From the NCBI GenBank assembly GCA_002633005.1, contig NMRA01000093.1:109762-173761 (forward strand): 64,000 bases of DNA, written 5' to 3'. This document shows positions 35,315 to 45,900 of this stretch, one piece after another (position 1 is the first letter of the stretch; every line of letters starts with the position of its first letter). Position numbers and translations under genes: made by a program. Below the pieces are notes generated by a model. It saw only the letters and a program-made list of their open reading frames with translations. It had not been told where the DNA came from and ran no database searches. The DNA is from Phoronis australis. Lineage: Eukaryota; Phoronida; Phoronidae.

Positions 35315-35559
35315 CATTGTGCAAAAATACTATTTTACTTGAGCTTGTTATCCTGTAAAATTGAATATATCATGTATACATGTATATCTCTACTCCGTAA
35401 ATGTTTCTTTAAACAAGTTTTACGCCCCAATGTGGGAATGGGTTACACCGTGTTTGTTTCAGTTGCTATTTCATGTAATGTACATAATATATGTATTCTT
35501 AAAGATTTTCCGCACTTGGTTTTTGAAACTAAATAAACAATACGAAAAATCACGTTACA

Positions 35560-37060
35560 ACTATGTGCGCAAAACAAAACTACCACTAGGAGGCGCCACA
35601 GTAGTCAGTCACCATCATCAAAGGTCGTCTTCACACTGACAACGTATATGCCAATTTTCAAATGATTTGGTTGATACAGGGGTGGACGTCAAAAAAAGAT
35701 TTGAAAACGGCAAAAATGGCCACTATGTGGTGCAAAATACCTCGATCCCATCCAAAGACAGGAAGATAGCGTCATGACACCAATAGATGCCTATATTTTA
35801 AATTTTATGAAAATCAGTTGAGGGCCTTTGAAGATACAGAGTTAAACTTAAAAAACTAAAATTGCCACTAGGGGGCACAGCAGTAGTCAGATCTTTCCGA
35901 AAGTCGTCGTCATTCGTAGTCAACATCATATAAATACACTCGCTAAATTAAGAAAAGATCCTGCGAACGGTTTAGGAGATACAGCCATAGACGCAAAAAA
36001 ACAAAACTGCCACTAGGAGGCGCCACAGTAGTCAAAATCGTCTGAAAATCATCGTCAACCGTCCTCTGTATAGTAAGAACACACATGACAATTTTCACAA
36101 TCATCCTTTGAGCGGTTTAGTTGGAAGAAAGGTGGAAGCAAAAAACACTCGAAAATAGTAAAAATGGTCACTAGGTGGCGCAAACTACGTCGAATCCATC
36201 CGAAAAAGGGAGGATACCGTCATCTCACTAATACATGTAGGTGCCTTACATACCAAATTTCATGAAAATCCATTAAGGACTATTGAAGATACAGAGGTAA
36301 ACGTAAAAAAATAAAATTGCCACTAGGGGGCATACCAGTAGTCAGATCCGTCCGAAAGTCGTCGTCGTCCGTTGTTAACATCATATAAATATACTTACTA
36401 GATTTCATAAAGATCCTGCGAACGGTTTAGGAGATGGAGCCATAGGCGCAACAAAAACAAAACTGCCACTAGGAGGCGCTACAGTAGTCGAAATCGTCGG
36501 GAAATCATCGTCAACCGTCTTCTTCACAGTAAACACACACATGCCAATTTTCACAATCATCCTTTGAGCGGTTTGGTTGATAGAGGGGTGGACGCCAAAA
36601 AACAGACTCGAAAACAGTAAAAATGGTCACTAGGTGGCGCAAATTACGTCGAATCCATCCGAAAACAAGGGATAGTTTCATTTCACCAATAGATGCCTAA
36701 ATTACAAATTTTATGAATCTACGTCGAGGACTTCCGAAGATATATAGGTAAGCGTAAACAATTAAAATTGCCACTAGGAGGCACACCGGTAGTCGGAGAG
36801 GTCCCAAAATCGTCGTCATCCGTCGTCAGCCTCATAGGAATACAACTGCTAAATCTCACCAAGATCCTGTGAGGGGTTTAGGAGATACAGCTGCGTACGC
36901 CCGGACAGACAGAGATGGCGGCAATATGCGACCACATAAAAATATGTGGTCGCATAAAAATGAACACGACGGCATTCGATATAACATACAAGACACTGAG
37001 AAACCACTGTGTGTCTATGTTGTCAGCTTGTCGTCGTGCAAGTGGATACGACCATATCAA
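35560..37060 (+). repeat. repeat array carrying CTCF-like core motifs, copy cluster 1
   Basis: Alternating units of about 145-150 bp. The core CCACTAGGGGGC or CCACTAGGAGGCG occurs at 35,583, 35,865, 36,010, 36,320, 36,466 and 36,771, and a TCACTAGGTGGCGC variant at 36,168 and 36,627. CCACTAGGGGGCAC fits the published CTCF core consensus CCASYAGRKGGCRS exactly. Cores are usually followed by AGTAGTCAG-like sequence and a CGTCGTC-rich segment. Binding is not shown by sequence alone. Confidence 0.6.
36925..36956. repeat. perfect 14-bp hairpin
   Basis: TATGCGACCACATA, four A's, then TATGTGGTCGCATA: a perfect inverted repeat directly at the edge of the CTCF-like repeat array. It could be the end of an element or a cruciform-forming site. 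It is not followed by a U-run. Confidence 0.85.
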
Positions 37061-37259
37061 GCTGGGGACTCAGTTGAGTTACCCTCTTACGCATGCCCAA
37101 TTTGAGAAGGTGTCAGACGTAACTTCCGCCCAACTTCCTGAAACGCTTTGAAACCGTGTGTATTTAAACTGGACCAGGAATTGCAAGCTTGCAGAGGCAT
37201 TATACATTTTTCGGGAACAATTTTCTAAGTTTTTTTTTTTTGTAAATTTGGTGTGTTTC

Positions 37260-37720
37260 ACTTAGTATATGTTATCGCGAACCTTTTCTCTAGTGTCGAT
37301 TTCTAAAAGAACTGAATTAGCAGGTATTAGCTGGTAAGTTTTGCAGTAGACGAAATCCCCAGAATGAAGTGGAAGCCTAACACAGCCAACAAGGGGTGCC
37401 CCAGTAGGTAGTAAAATCCGTCCGAAAATCACTGAACTGATGCCCGCGCATTCCCACCAATACAACATACATGTATGCTTGTGTCAAGTTCCGGCAAAAT
37501 TCATTCTTTCGTTTCGCCAACAACTTATTGACAACTGATTTTTAGTCGAAAATTTTAACGGCCAGGAGAGAGTGTCACGGTACTTGTAACCTTCGGGAAA
37601 CCGACTTGTACTGACAGTCCAGCCACATAAATCTGTGCCAAATTTCAACCTGACTGTCATGCAATTATCGAGAAAATCGAGGACAAGCAAAGGTGTCCAT
37701 GACACTGGACCTACGACATA
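37260..37720. repeat. diverged member of the same interspersed repeat family
   Basis: CAACAAGGGGTGCCCCAGTA followed by AAATCCGTCCGAAAATCAC and GTGTCAAGTTCCGGCAAAAT resembles the segment at 54,119-54,600 in the NOP14 intron. The CTCF-like core is not preserved here. The stretch 37,721-38,171 shows nothing recognisable. Confidence 0.4.
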
Positions 37721-39428
37721 CAGTACATACGGATGCCGACTACATACGATCCCACAATTTATGAGAGCGTATGAAAATAGGGGATAATTTGAGAAAATGA
37801 TGATCAGGGGCTAAAACTAGGTCGCCACGGAAACAAAGTGCGTTTTCCAAGAAAGGTTAGTAAAAGAAATTAAACGCCAGAAAAAGAATGATGTACATGT
37901 ATTTGGTTTACCTTGATGTAAACAAGGCATGCCTGTCACACTCAAAGTGCCAATAACTTTGTCCAAATATCTGCAGGTTCGCATGTTCTGAAAAAAGGTA
38001 GGGAAAAGATAGGGACTAATTTTACACAAGGAAAGGAGTAGCAACAGTAAGGCATAAAGTAGGTAAAAACAGAGAAGAGCAGTTTGAATAAGAACAGGAA
38101 AAGTACTAGGACCCCACAAGAAAAGTAAGAAAAATTAATAAAAAGTGGGAATGCTTGAAATTCTGAATTAGCTAATTGAGATATACATGTATTTACACTT
38201 CTGCAGTTCTAAAACTTTTTTACTCAAGGACTTAATTCCACGAAGATGTGTTTTGAAATGAGCGCTGTTCCGTTGGTAATTGAGATATACATGTATTTAC
38301 ACTTCTGCAGTTTTAAAACTTTTTTACTTAAGGACTTAAAGGAGCATGCCACCCAAAAACAACCTAATTTGTATCAATTTAGATCGAGTAGTTCTACTCC
38401 ATAACGACACCGAACGGACGGTTGCGTTACCTGACACCTGACGGTAGACGGAGGTGTTGAAATTATCCAATGACGTCATCGGTTTCACACGCAGTCTGTT
38501 GAGCAGTTCACAACACGGGTTACTGGTGTCAGCTTATCGCTTGAAGTCATCGTTTAACACCAATAAATCATCAAACGTCGATGTAAAACCCTTAAAAATA
38601 CACCGAGTTCTTATAAAAACATGTTGTTTTATTTCGCTCTTACGGATTTATTGGTATTTGGACACACCGTAGCCAACAAAGTTCGGCAGGCCAATAAGGT
38701 CCGTAGCAGGAGTTTTGGGTCTGTTCAGAGATAGTTTCGAAGTATTTTCCGTGAGATACAGACAGGAGAACCTAGATTTGTGTTGTTTAGACTTGTGACT
38801 TTTTGAGTTCTAATCACAAAACGATCGTTAGCCTGGCCAGTGGCTCGGAGCCCGACCAGGCCCGTCGCGGACGACCGGATTTCTTCAGTTGTTGACTGCA
38901 GTGATCGGTGATCCCCGCCAGTGGCTCGTACTAAAACTGATCAGACATCAGGAACATAAACCAGCCAAATTTCAGTGGAAACTAAACTTCCAGTCAAGAA
39001 AATACTATACTAGTGAGCCAAAATAATGTGCACCTGATTATATTGGTGAATTAGCCACGAAACTGCGAATCTACTTACTCGTCGGGGGCCGCGAATTCAG
39101 GTTCCGCTTTGGCCACAGCACCGTCAGGGCAGAAGTACATTGACAGTCATTATTTGAGTAATGTAAATGTAAATAAAGATTCCCCTAACACCTGGCCGTG
39201 GGATGAAAATCGAGTTGTTTCACAACAGTTTCTGCCAGCAAACACTAAATTAGCATGAGCTCACACGGCCATCAAGCGTCAATTAGTTTTATTGCACCTA
39301 AAGTCGGTAACGCAGTGATTTATTCATTGCTGGCTTCTCAAATCATTTGCACTCACGAACACTCCAAAGGCATTACAAATTGCATCTAATGAGACAGACT
39401 TTGTTTCAGTTTTATCTAAGTATTGGTT

Positions 39429-40412
39429 CAGTGGCGGATCTAGGATATCACAAGGGGGTGGCCCAATTTTTTGTTCGGCTGTAAGCATTTGCGCAAACCG
39501 AACCACGATTGTAGATGCGCATAGCACCGAAGTGGGGGGAGGTCGGGAGGGGAGTTTGCCCCCCTCAAGCCCAAGAAATTTTCCTGTTTTTACCTCTAAA
39601 AATCAAGCATTTTCCTTGATTCCTGAAGACAAAAAAAAAAAACGCAGAACGTGTCGAACAGAAAAAACTGCGAGAACCTAAGACTCGAACTCACGACCTG
39701 GCGGATACAGCGCGCGTGCGTTACCACTACACCACAACTTAACTACTAATCTGTTTCAAAGAAACCTACATATTTATGGTCCACAGCGTTTGCGCGCGAA
39801 ACCTACTTCTTTTTGTAATGCTTATTACACGTTTTATATTTTGTGACATCAATTCTTAACAAATTTGTCGTATTTAAAATAGTTCAAATCCGTTTTTCGT
39901 GTTGGCAATAATGACGGGATTGCTTTGGAAATCGTCTTAAGATAAGGTTTGACAAGGAGAGTAGGCCTATTGCGAGTTTCTGAGTGATTCACTAAGGCTT
40001 CGATTAAAATTCACATCTTACCAGCAGCTTCTGTTTTTTCATCGTCACTCAGGTTCCATTTTCTTTAAAAAATGAAGTAAATTTTCTTCATTGCACAATG
40101 GAGCAGACGAAGGAAACGGAGTCGTAGTGTGCAGCGTCACTGCCGGTCGCCTGGGATATCGCGTGGGAGAGCCTATACTTAGCCATAGTTCCGTTACGAA
40201 TGCGCCGTGTTCCGAATTTGACACTTGAAATTGGATTTGAGCCCCCCCCAACACTAAAACTGCACACATTTAAATCTTTTTTCATCCGTATAATTTTAAT
40301 TACCGGGGTTAATTAATAAACTCAACATTTCCATACGCTCTGTTTTATTTTTTTTGCGGCAGCCAAGGGGGGGGGGGGCGGGACCCCTGGGCCCCCCCTA
40401 AATCCGCCTATG
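39429..40412 (-). mobile_element. nested ~1-kb TIR element (CAGTGGCGGATC ends), copy 1
   Basis: Left end CAGTGGCGGATCTAGG; right end, reverse complement, CATAGGCGGATTTAGG (13/16). G-runs lie just inside each end. An internal tRNA-like segment lies at 39,672-39,737 on the minus strand. The end sequence is hAT-like, but an exact 8-bp target duplication was not found. Confidence 0.6.
39672..39737 (-). ncRNA. tRNA-like segment inside the TIR element, copy 1
   Basis: The minus strand reads an A-box (TGGTGTAGTGGTAACG) and, about 30 bases later, a B-box (GAGTTCGAGTC). The acceptor stem and anticodon arm do not pair cleanly, so this is a tRNA-derived (SINE-like) promoter, not a working tRNA gene. 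Confidence 0.45.
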
Positions 40413-40468
40413 TGGTTATGGTGAGAATAATTCATTTTGAAACAGAACGCTTAATAATAAACGCCAAC

Positions 40469-40640
40469 ATGGCAACTCGCAATCCCTACTTTCGGGTCGA
40501 GCTAAAGCTCATCAGTCCCAACTTCGCAGGTGGATCGTTAAGTTTTACAGGCTATCAATTCGAACAGGAATACAGTGATGAAGAAATACTAGAGAAGCGC
40601 CGTGAACAAGCTCAGACAACGGAACGTATGGAGTTATTTG
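40469..40640 (+). CDS. possible first exon of an element-borne gene (uncertain)
   Basis: ATG 40469 in a good context opens 57 codons (MATRNPYFRVELKL at the start) including the segment GYQFEQEYSDEEILEKRREQ, and reaches TTTG/GTAAGC, a good donor. A YQFEPEY-like segment followed by an acidic helix is reminiscent of transposon-associated P2X7-tail-like proteins of invertebrates, but the diagnostic Cys-rich part is absent, so this is weak. It lies inside the 2.7-kb TTAA element and could be what remains of its cargo. Confidence 0.3.
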
Positions 40641-41329
40641 GTAAGCCGGCATTCGTCAGGCACTGTCGACGTCTGCAGGCCAAAGACACGGAAATGTTTC
40701 ACGGCCTCATAGTTGCTATTTACAGCGTACTTTTCATTCTTCACTAACATGAGCCACTTCCTAAGCATTTCGGACTCTCGAGGAAGTAAAAAACGAAATA
40801 CCCGCTTTCCTCGCTGCTGCTTAGTTCGGACAAGCGGGAACGGTTCACCGCAACATAGCGGCATTCACTCTGCATATGAACCACTGACGTCGGCTAGCGT
40901 CGTTTCTCACCTTCCTCACAGGTTAACGCGACACCTCTTGGCAAGATAAGGTCGACCGTATGAGAGGCGATGTGGATACAAACCGATTAAGACGGCAAAA
41001 AAGACTAATTAAATCGGGTGGCATTCTACTTTAATCCCACGAAGATGTGTTTTGAAACGAGCGCTGTTCCGTTGGTAATTGAGATATACATGTATTTACA
41101 CTTCTGCAGTTTTAAAACTTTTTTACTTAAGGACTTAATCCCACGAACATGTGTTTTGAAATAAGCACTGTTCCGTTGGTAATTGAGATATACATGTATT
41201 TACATGTTCCGTTGGTGTTTTTTCTCCACATTTACCACTACTCCCACAAAACTTGACTTCCAACTAGATTTCATGCTTTAACAAGAGCAACCAAACGCAT
41301 TGAAACACATACATGGCTGCATGCAAATG

Positions 41330-42850
41330 GTATGTTTCTAGGGATGTTTATTAGTATTAAAAAGGACACAAGGTGCCATAGAGTACGTGGAGTGTGTCCG
41401 AAAATGGAAAGGGCTTGTTGTCGTCCTAATAAAAATTTATTTGCAAAATATCATGAAAATCTGTCCAGGAACTTTAAAGATACAGAGGGCAAATACAAAA
41501 ATTTGATACTATGAGGAACAGCAATAGTCAGATCCATCCGAAAGATGTCGTCATCTGTTGCAAGTTCATAGCCATGCACTTGTTGGATTTTGCAGAAGTT
41601 TAGGAATGTGACTAATAGGGGGCGAAACAGTAGATGGACCTGTTCGAAAATCAACATCAGTCATACTGTTGTCAGTACGAAAACTCAATTTTACAATCCT
41701 TTGAACAGTTTAGTGGCCAGAGAGACTGACTCGGAAATAAAAAATGGCACAGAAAATTCAATCCATCTGAAAATAGAAAGGGGTTTCTTAACAGAAACCA
41801 ACTTGCCAAATTTCATAAAAGTTTGTGATGGAACAGAGGTAAACGTAAAAAATAATAGTATTAACAAGAGGGGCACAACAGTTGTCGCCATCTGTTTTCA
41901 AATTCATAGAAGAACACTTTGACTTGTCAAATTTCACAAACATCCTGCAAGGGTATAAGAAGATGAAGCCGCTGATGCAAAAAAAACAACAAAATTGCCA
42001 CAAGAGGGCACTGCAATAGTTAAATCTGTCCAAAAATCTAATGTCAGCCATAGCCTTTTCAGCAGGAATACATCTGCCAATTTCCATAATGATCCTTGAA
42101 ACAGATTGGAAGAGAGGCCAACTCAAACACAATAAAGAATGGCAACTAGGTGGTGCAGAATACATCAAATCTATCCATAAATGTCCTTCATAGAAACCTG
42201 CTTGTCAAATTTCATCAAAATCTATCAAAGAACTTGGAAGATACACAAAAGAAATAAAATTGCCACTAGGGGGCACAGCGGTAGTCAGGTCTGTCTGAAA
42301 GTCGTCATCATCTGCAGTCACATTCATAAAAAACACTTCCCTAATTTCATGAAAATCCTCCAAGGGGTTAAGGAGATGCAGCTGTACACACAGAAAATGA
42401 ATTGCCGCTAGGGGGCACCACAAAAGCTGAGCTCACTCAAATATCAATGTCAGCCATAGCCTTTCCAGCAGGAACACATCTAGTAATTATCAAAACCATA
42501 CTGTCAGCATTCTGATGGATAGCAAGGAGGAGGCCAAAAACAGACGCCAAACTAAAAAATGTCACTAAGTGGTGCACACCACATTAAATTCGCCTGCAAA
42601 GGCATAAACATCTCTTTAATAAACACCAAATTTTGGGAAAATCCCTCGTGGACTTATGAAGATAGAGAGGTCAATGTAAAAACATTGAAACTGCCACTAG
42701 GGAGTACAGCAAAAGTTGGATCGGTCCGAAACTCGCTGTCACCTGTTGCCAGCTTCATAGGAACGCAACTATTTTTTAAAATCTCATTAAGATCCTGCAA
42801 GTGCTTAGAAGATGCAGTAGTGGACAGAAGAACAACCAAACTGAGATGAT
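41330..42850 (+). repeat. CTCF-like repeat array, copy cluster 2
   Basis: Diverged units of the 35.6-37.0 kb family, with cores CCACAAGAGGGCAC at 41,998, CCACTAGGGGGCAC at 42,263 and CCGCTAGGGGGCAC at 42,405. It ends just short of the NOP14 polyadenylation signal. Same strand sense as cluster 1. Confidence 0.55.
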
Positions 42851-42902
42851 GTACCCACATGTGAATTAGAGCACATAAACAGTGGAACGATTTAAGCGAT
42901 AG

Positions 42903-42908
42903 TTTATT
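42903..42908 (-). terminator. NOP14 polyadenylation signal AATAAA
   Basis: AATAAA on the minus strand begins 13 bases after the NOP14 stop codon at 42924-42922. This is the only canonical hexamer close to the stop, so the 3' UTR is probably very short; the cleavage site would be about 10-30 bases further on, near 42,880. Confidence 0.6.
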
Positions 42909-42921
42909 CAAGAATTCTTCA

Positions 42922-45900
42922 TCATTTCCCCTTTTTTCTCTTCATGGCTTTGAACTCTCCCTCCTGAGTAGATAACATGTGATGAATTTCTTGCACTTTG
43001 CGGTTTCTCTCAGCATCCCTGGAAAAAACAAATCAATTTCAACTTTTTAATTTCATAAATGTCTTTATACATGGTTTGCAGACATTTGCGAACAAAATTA
43101 CATGGCTCCATTATTTTTCAATAATTTTCTACTACAAGAAATCAATAAAAGAGTTTGTTACAATCAGTACACATTTATTACTAAAATAACATTTATTACA
43201 TTTATGCAGCAGTCACTCCACGGAGTACTGTAGTTCAAAACATGCAAACAACTAAAGTGCGATCATGCTCCAGGAATAGTCATGTTAAAAGTACAATTTT
43301 GCAACACAGCAGGGACAATCCCAATAACCAACACTGCAGGCAACTGGTTATTTCCAAGCATTTTGGGGCTACCCACTTATCAGGACATTTTCAAGGGCTA
43401 TTTGGGTGCCTTACTTTTATTTCTAAACAACACGGATGTAAAAGGGTTGAAAACGATAACCCATAATTACCTCTCAAGGGTCTCTGCCAGCTGATGTCTG
43501 GCCAAGAATTGGTTGTCTCTCTTAATTTCTCTTATTGCCCCTTTCATCTCTTTCTTGTGCCTGTGCAACAGGCGGCGCTGTTCATTTAACTCACGGTCAC
43601 CAGTATTCTTTTTCTTGCCGTCAAAACTGGAAATTAGCAGTACACAGACAGCTGTTAAATTTTTGTGAACAAGGACAACAAAAACTCATTAACAGATAAT
43701 CACCCAAAAAATTTACGTGCATCAAGTTTAACTTTCCATTCATCAACTTTTCATACAAGCCGCCATATACCACTGTACAAGTCAGTACAGCACACTTAGA
43801 TCAATGCTAACAGTGCGTTTATTCATAGAAAATGTGACTAATTGGTTCTAAATTTTGTATTATTTGACAAAAATTATATTTTCTTCGTTTCATAGTACAT
43901 TTTAAAGCTGTGTTTACATAAATTGGTCTGTTTTGTCACAGACAATGCCTATACATTCATATTTTGCCAATTGAAACTAAAATCAAATTTGCTGCTAACT
44001 GTCTCACACCAAAACCTATCTAATAACTCCCTCAATTATCAATAGGACGGCTGACCTGGCTTACACAGCAACAACTGAATCTTGCTGTATTTACCCACAA
44101 TGCTGGAATATCTGTCAGGCACTTTTGCAGGGCTCAACATTAGCTTTTTAAGCCACTTGCTCTTCGGGCAAGTAGTTGAAAATTTTACATGCCCGAACAA
44201 CAAATTCACTTGCCCCAAGTACAATCCCAAATAGCACCGTGCATGTGCACACCTAGGTAATTTGTTATCACAGGGCTCCCTGTGCTGAGCCTCCTCTTGT
44301 GTCGTGTATGCTATATACATGAGTTGCTATTAAATGTGTGCAGTTTTAGTGTGTTCGGGGGGGGGGCTCAGATCCAATTTCAAGTGTCAAATTCGGAACA
44401 CGGCGCAATCGTAACAGAACTATGGCTAAGTATAGGCTCTCCCGCGATATCTCAGATGACCGGCAGTGGCGCTGCGCACTACAACTCCGTTTCCGTCGTC
44501 TTGCTTCACTGTGCAATGAAGAAAATTACTTCATTTTTAAAGAAAATGGAATCTGAGTGAGGATGAAAAAACAGAAGCTGTTGGTAAGATGTGACTTTTA
44601 ATCGAAACCTTAGTGAATAACTCAGAAACTCATAATTCTCTCTTTGTCAAACCTTAACTTAAGACAATTTCCAAAGGCAATCGCCTCATTAATGCCAACA
44701 CAGAAAAACGGATTTGGTCTTTTGGGCAATTGAAGACTATTTTAAATACAACAAATTTGTTATGAAGTGATTGCACAAAATATAAAAAGTGTAATAAATA
44801 TTACAAAAAGAAGTACGTTTCGTGCGCAAACGCTGTGGACCATAAACAAGTAGGTCTCTTAGAATCAATGTGTGAGTGAAGTCGTGGAGGTGCAGTGGTA
44901 AAGCACGCGCATGCTATCCGCCAGGTCGTGAGTTCGAGTCTGATAAGTGCATTTTTTCAAGTTTAACACGTTCTCCTTCCCCCCCCCTTTATTCTTTGAT
45001 AATACTTCAGAAATCAAGGAAAGTGTTTGATTATAGAGGAAAAAAACAGAAAAATTTTCCTGGCGGGAGGGTGGCAAACCCCCTCCCGACCTCCCCCATT
45101 CGGTGCTATGAGCATCTACTATCGTGCTTTGTGCAAATGTTTACAGACAAAGTGTTGAGCCCCCCCTTGTGATATCCTAGATCTGCCACTGTTCTTATAG
45201 AACATTTATTTATAAGGTGTGTCAAAACACTAGAGAGACAAATTAGAAGAGTAATCTGAACCATTGTCTCACGTTCACAGGCGCTGAAATGAGCTAGGAC
45301 ATGAACTCTAGACACTTCTGTGTATTCATTAGTTTATACGCCCTCATGCATTAAACTTGAGTTGTTGCTTAACATGAATTTGAATTTTTGCTATCCGTAA
45401 AAAAATCTTACAAAGTCTTGGTCACCGGTACCTTGTATTAAATTAAAATTAAATTTTAACATATAATAATGCCACATATACTTTTATTTTCAATAAATAA
45501 TTACATTTTTGAAGAACAGATAGACCGCAAAAAAGTCACCCTTCAGCGACAATCCTGAAGACCGTATCGTATTCCTCTTCATTCGGGAGTCGCCACCGGG
45601 ATCCGGAAATTCATAAGAATTTCCTTTGGAATTCCCCCTGAATAAATACCAGGCCTTTAAAACTGCTGTGTAGTGTAGAAAATATGTGGCCAATCATATA
45701 CTTTTTAGCTTTTGCGCTTATCTGTATGACTTACATCCGCCGACGAACGCGGTGCTTCCAGCTGTACATGGGTAAACGCCGGCAAAAATCACACGTCATC
45801 CCTTGCTCACTGTCTCGCAGGCCAGGAAACCTAATTTCCCATGACGGAACCCATCCCCGCACTCTTTTCGTTTCATATTGTTATTTTTAGTGCTTTGATT

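Larger units (their letters stand above)
38340..41030. mobile_element. 2.7-kb TTAA-flanked TIR transposon (Kolobok- or piggyBac-type)
   Basis: TTAA at 38,336-38,339 and 41,031-41,034 flank inverted ends AGGAGCATGCCACCC (left) and AGTAGAATGCCACCC (right, reverse complement), 13/15 identical. The empty site is visible in neighbouring repeat units as GGACTTAATCCCACGAA. A TTAA target with ends not starting CCC fits Kolobok better than piggyBac (inference). No full transposase was recognised; it contains a nested element at 39,429-40,412. Confidence 0.75.
38172..41217. repeat. ~104-bp tandem array, interrupted by an insertion
   Basis: Units (ATTGAGATATACATGTATTT, then ACTTCTGCAGTTTTAAAAC, then GGACTTAATYCCACGAASATG) lie at 38,172-38,339 and 41,031-41,217. 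The array is continuous in register once the sequence between is removed, which shows that the 2.7-kb block was inserted into it. Confidence 0.8.
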
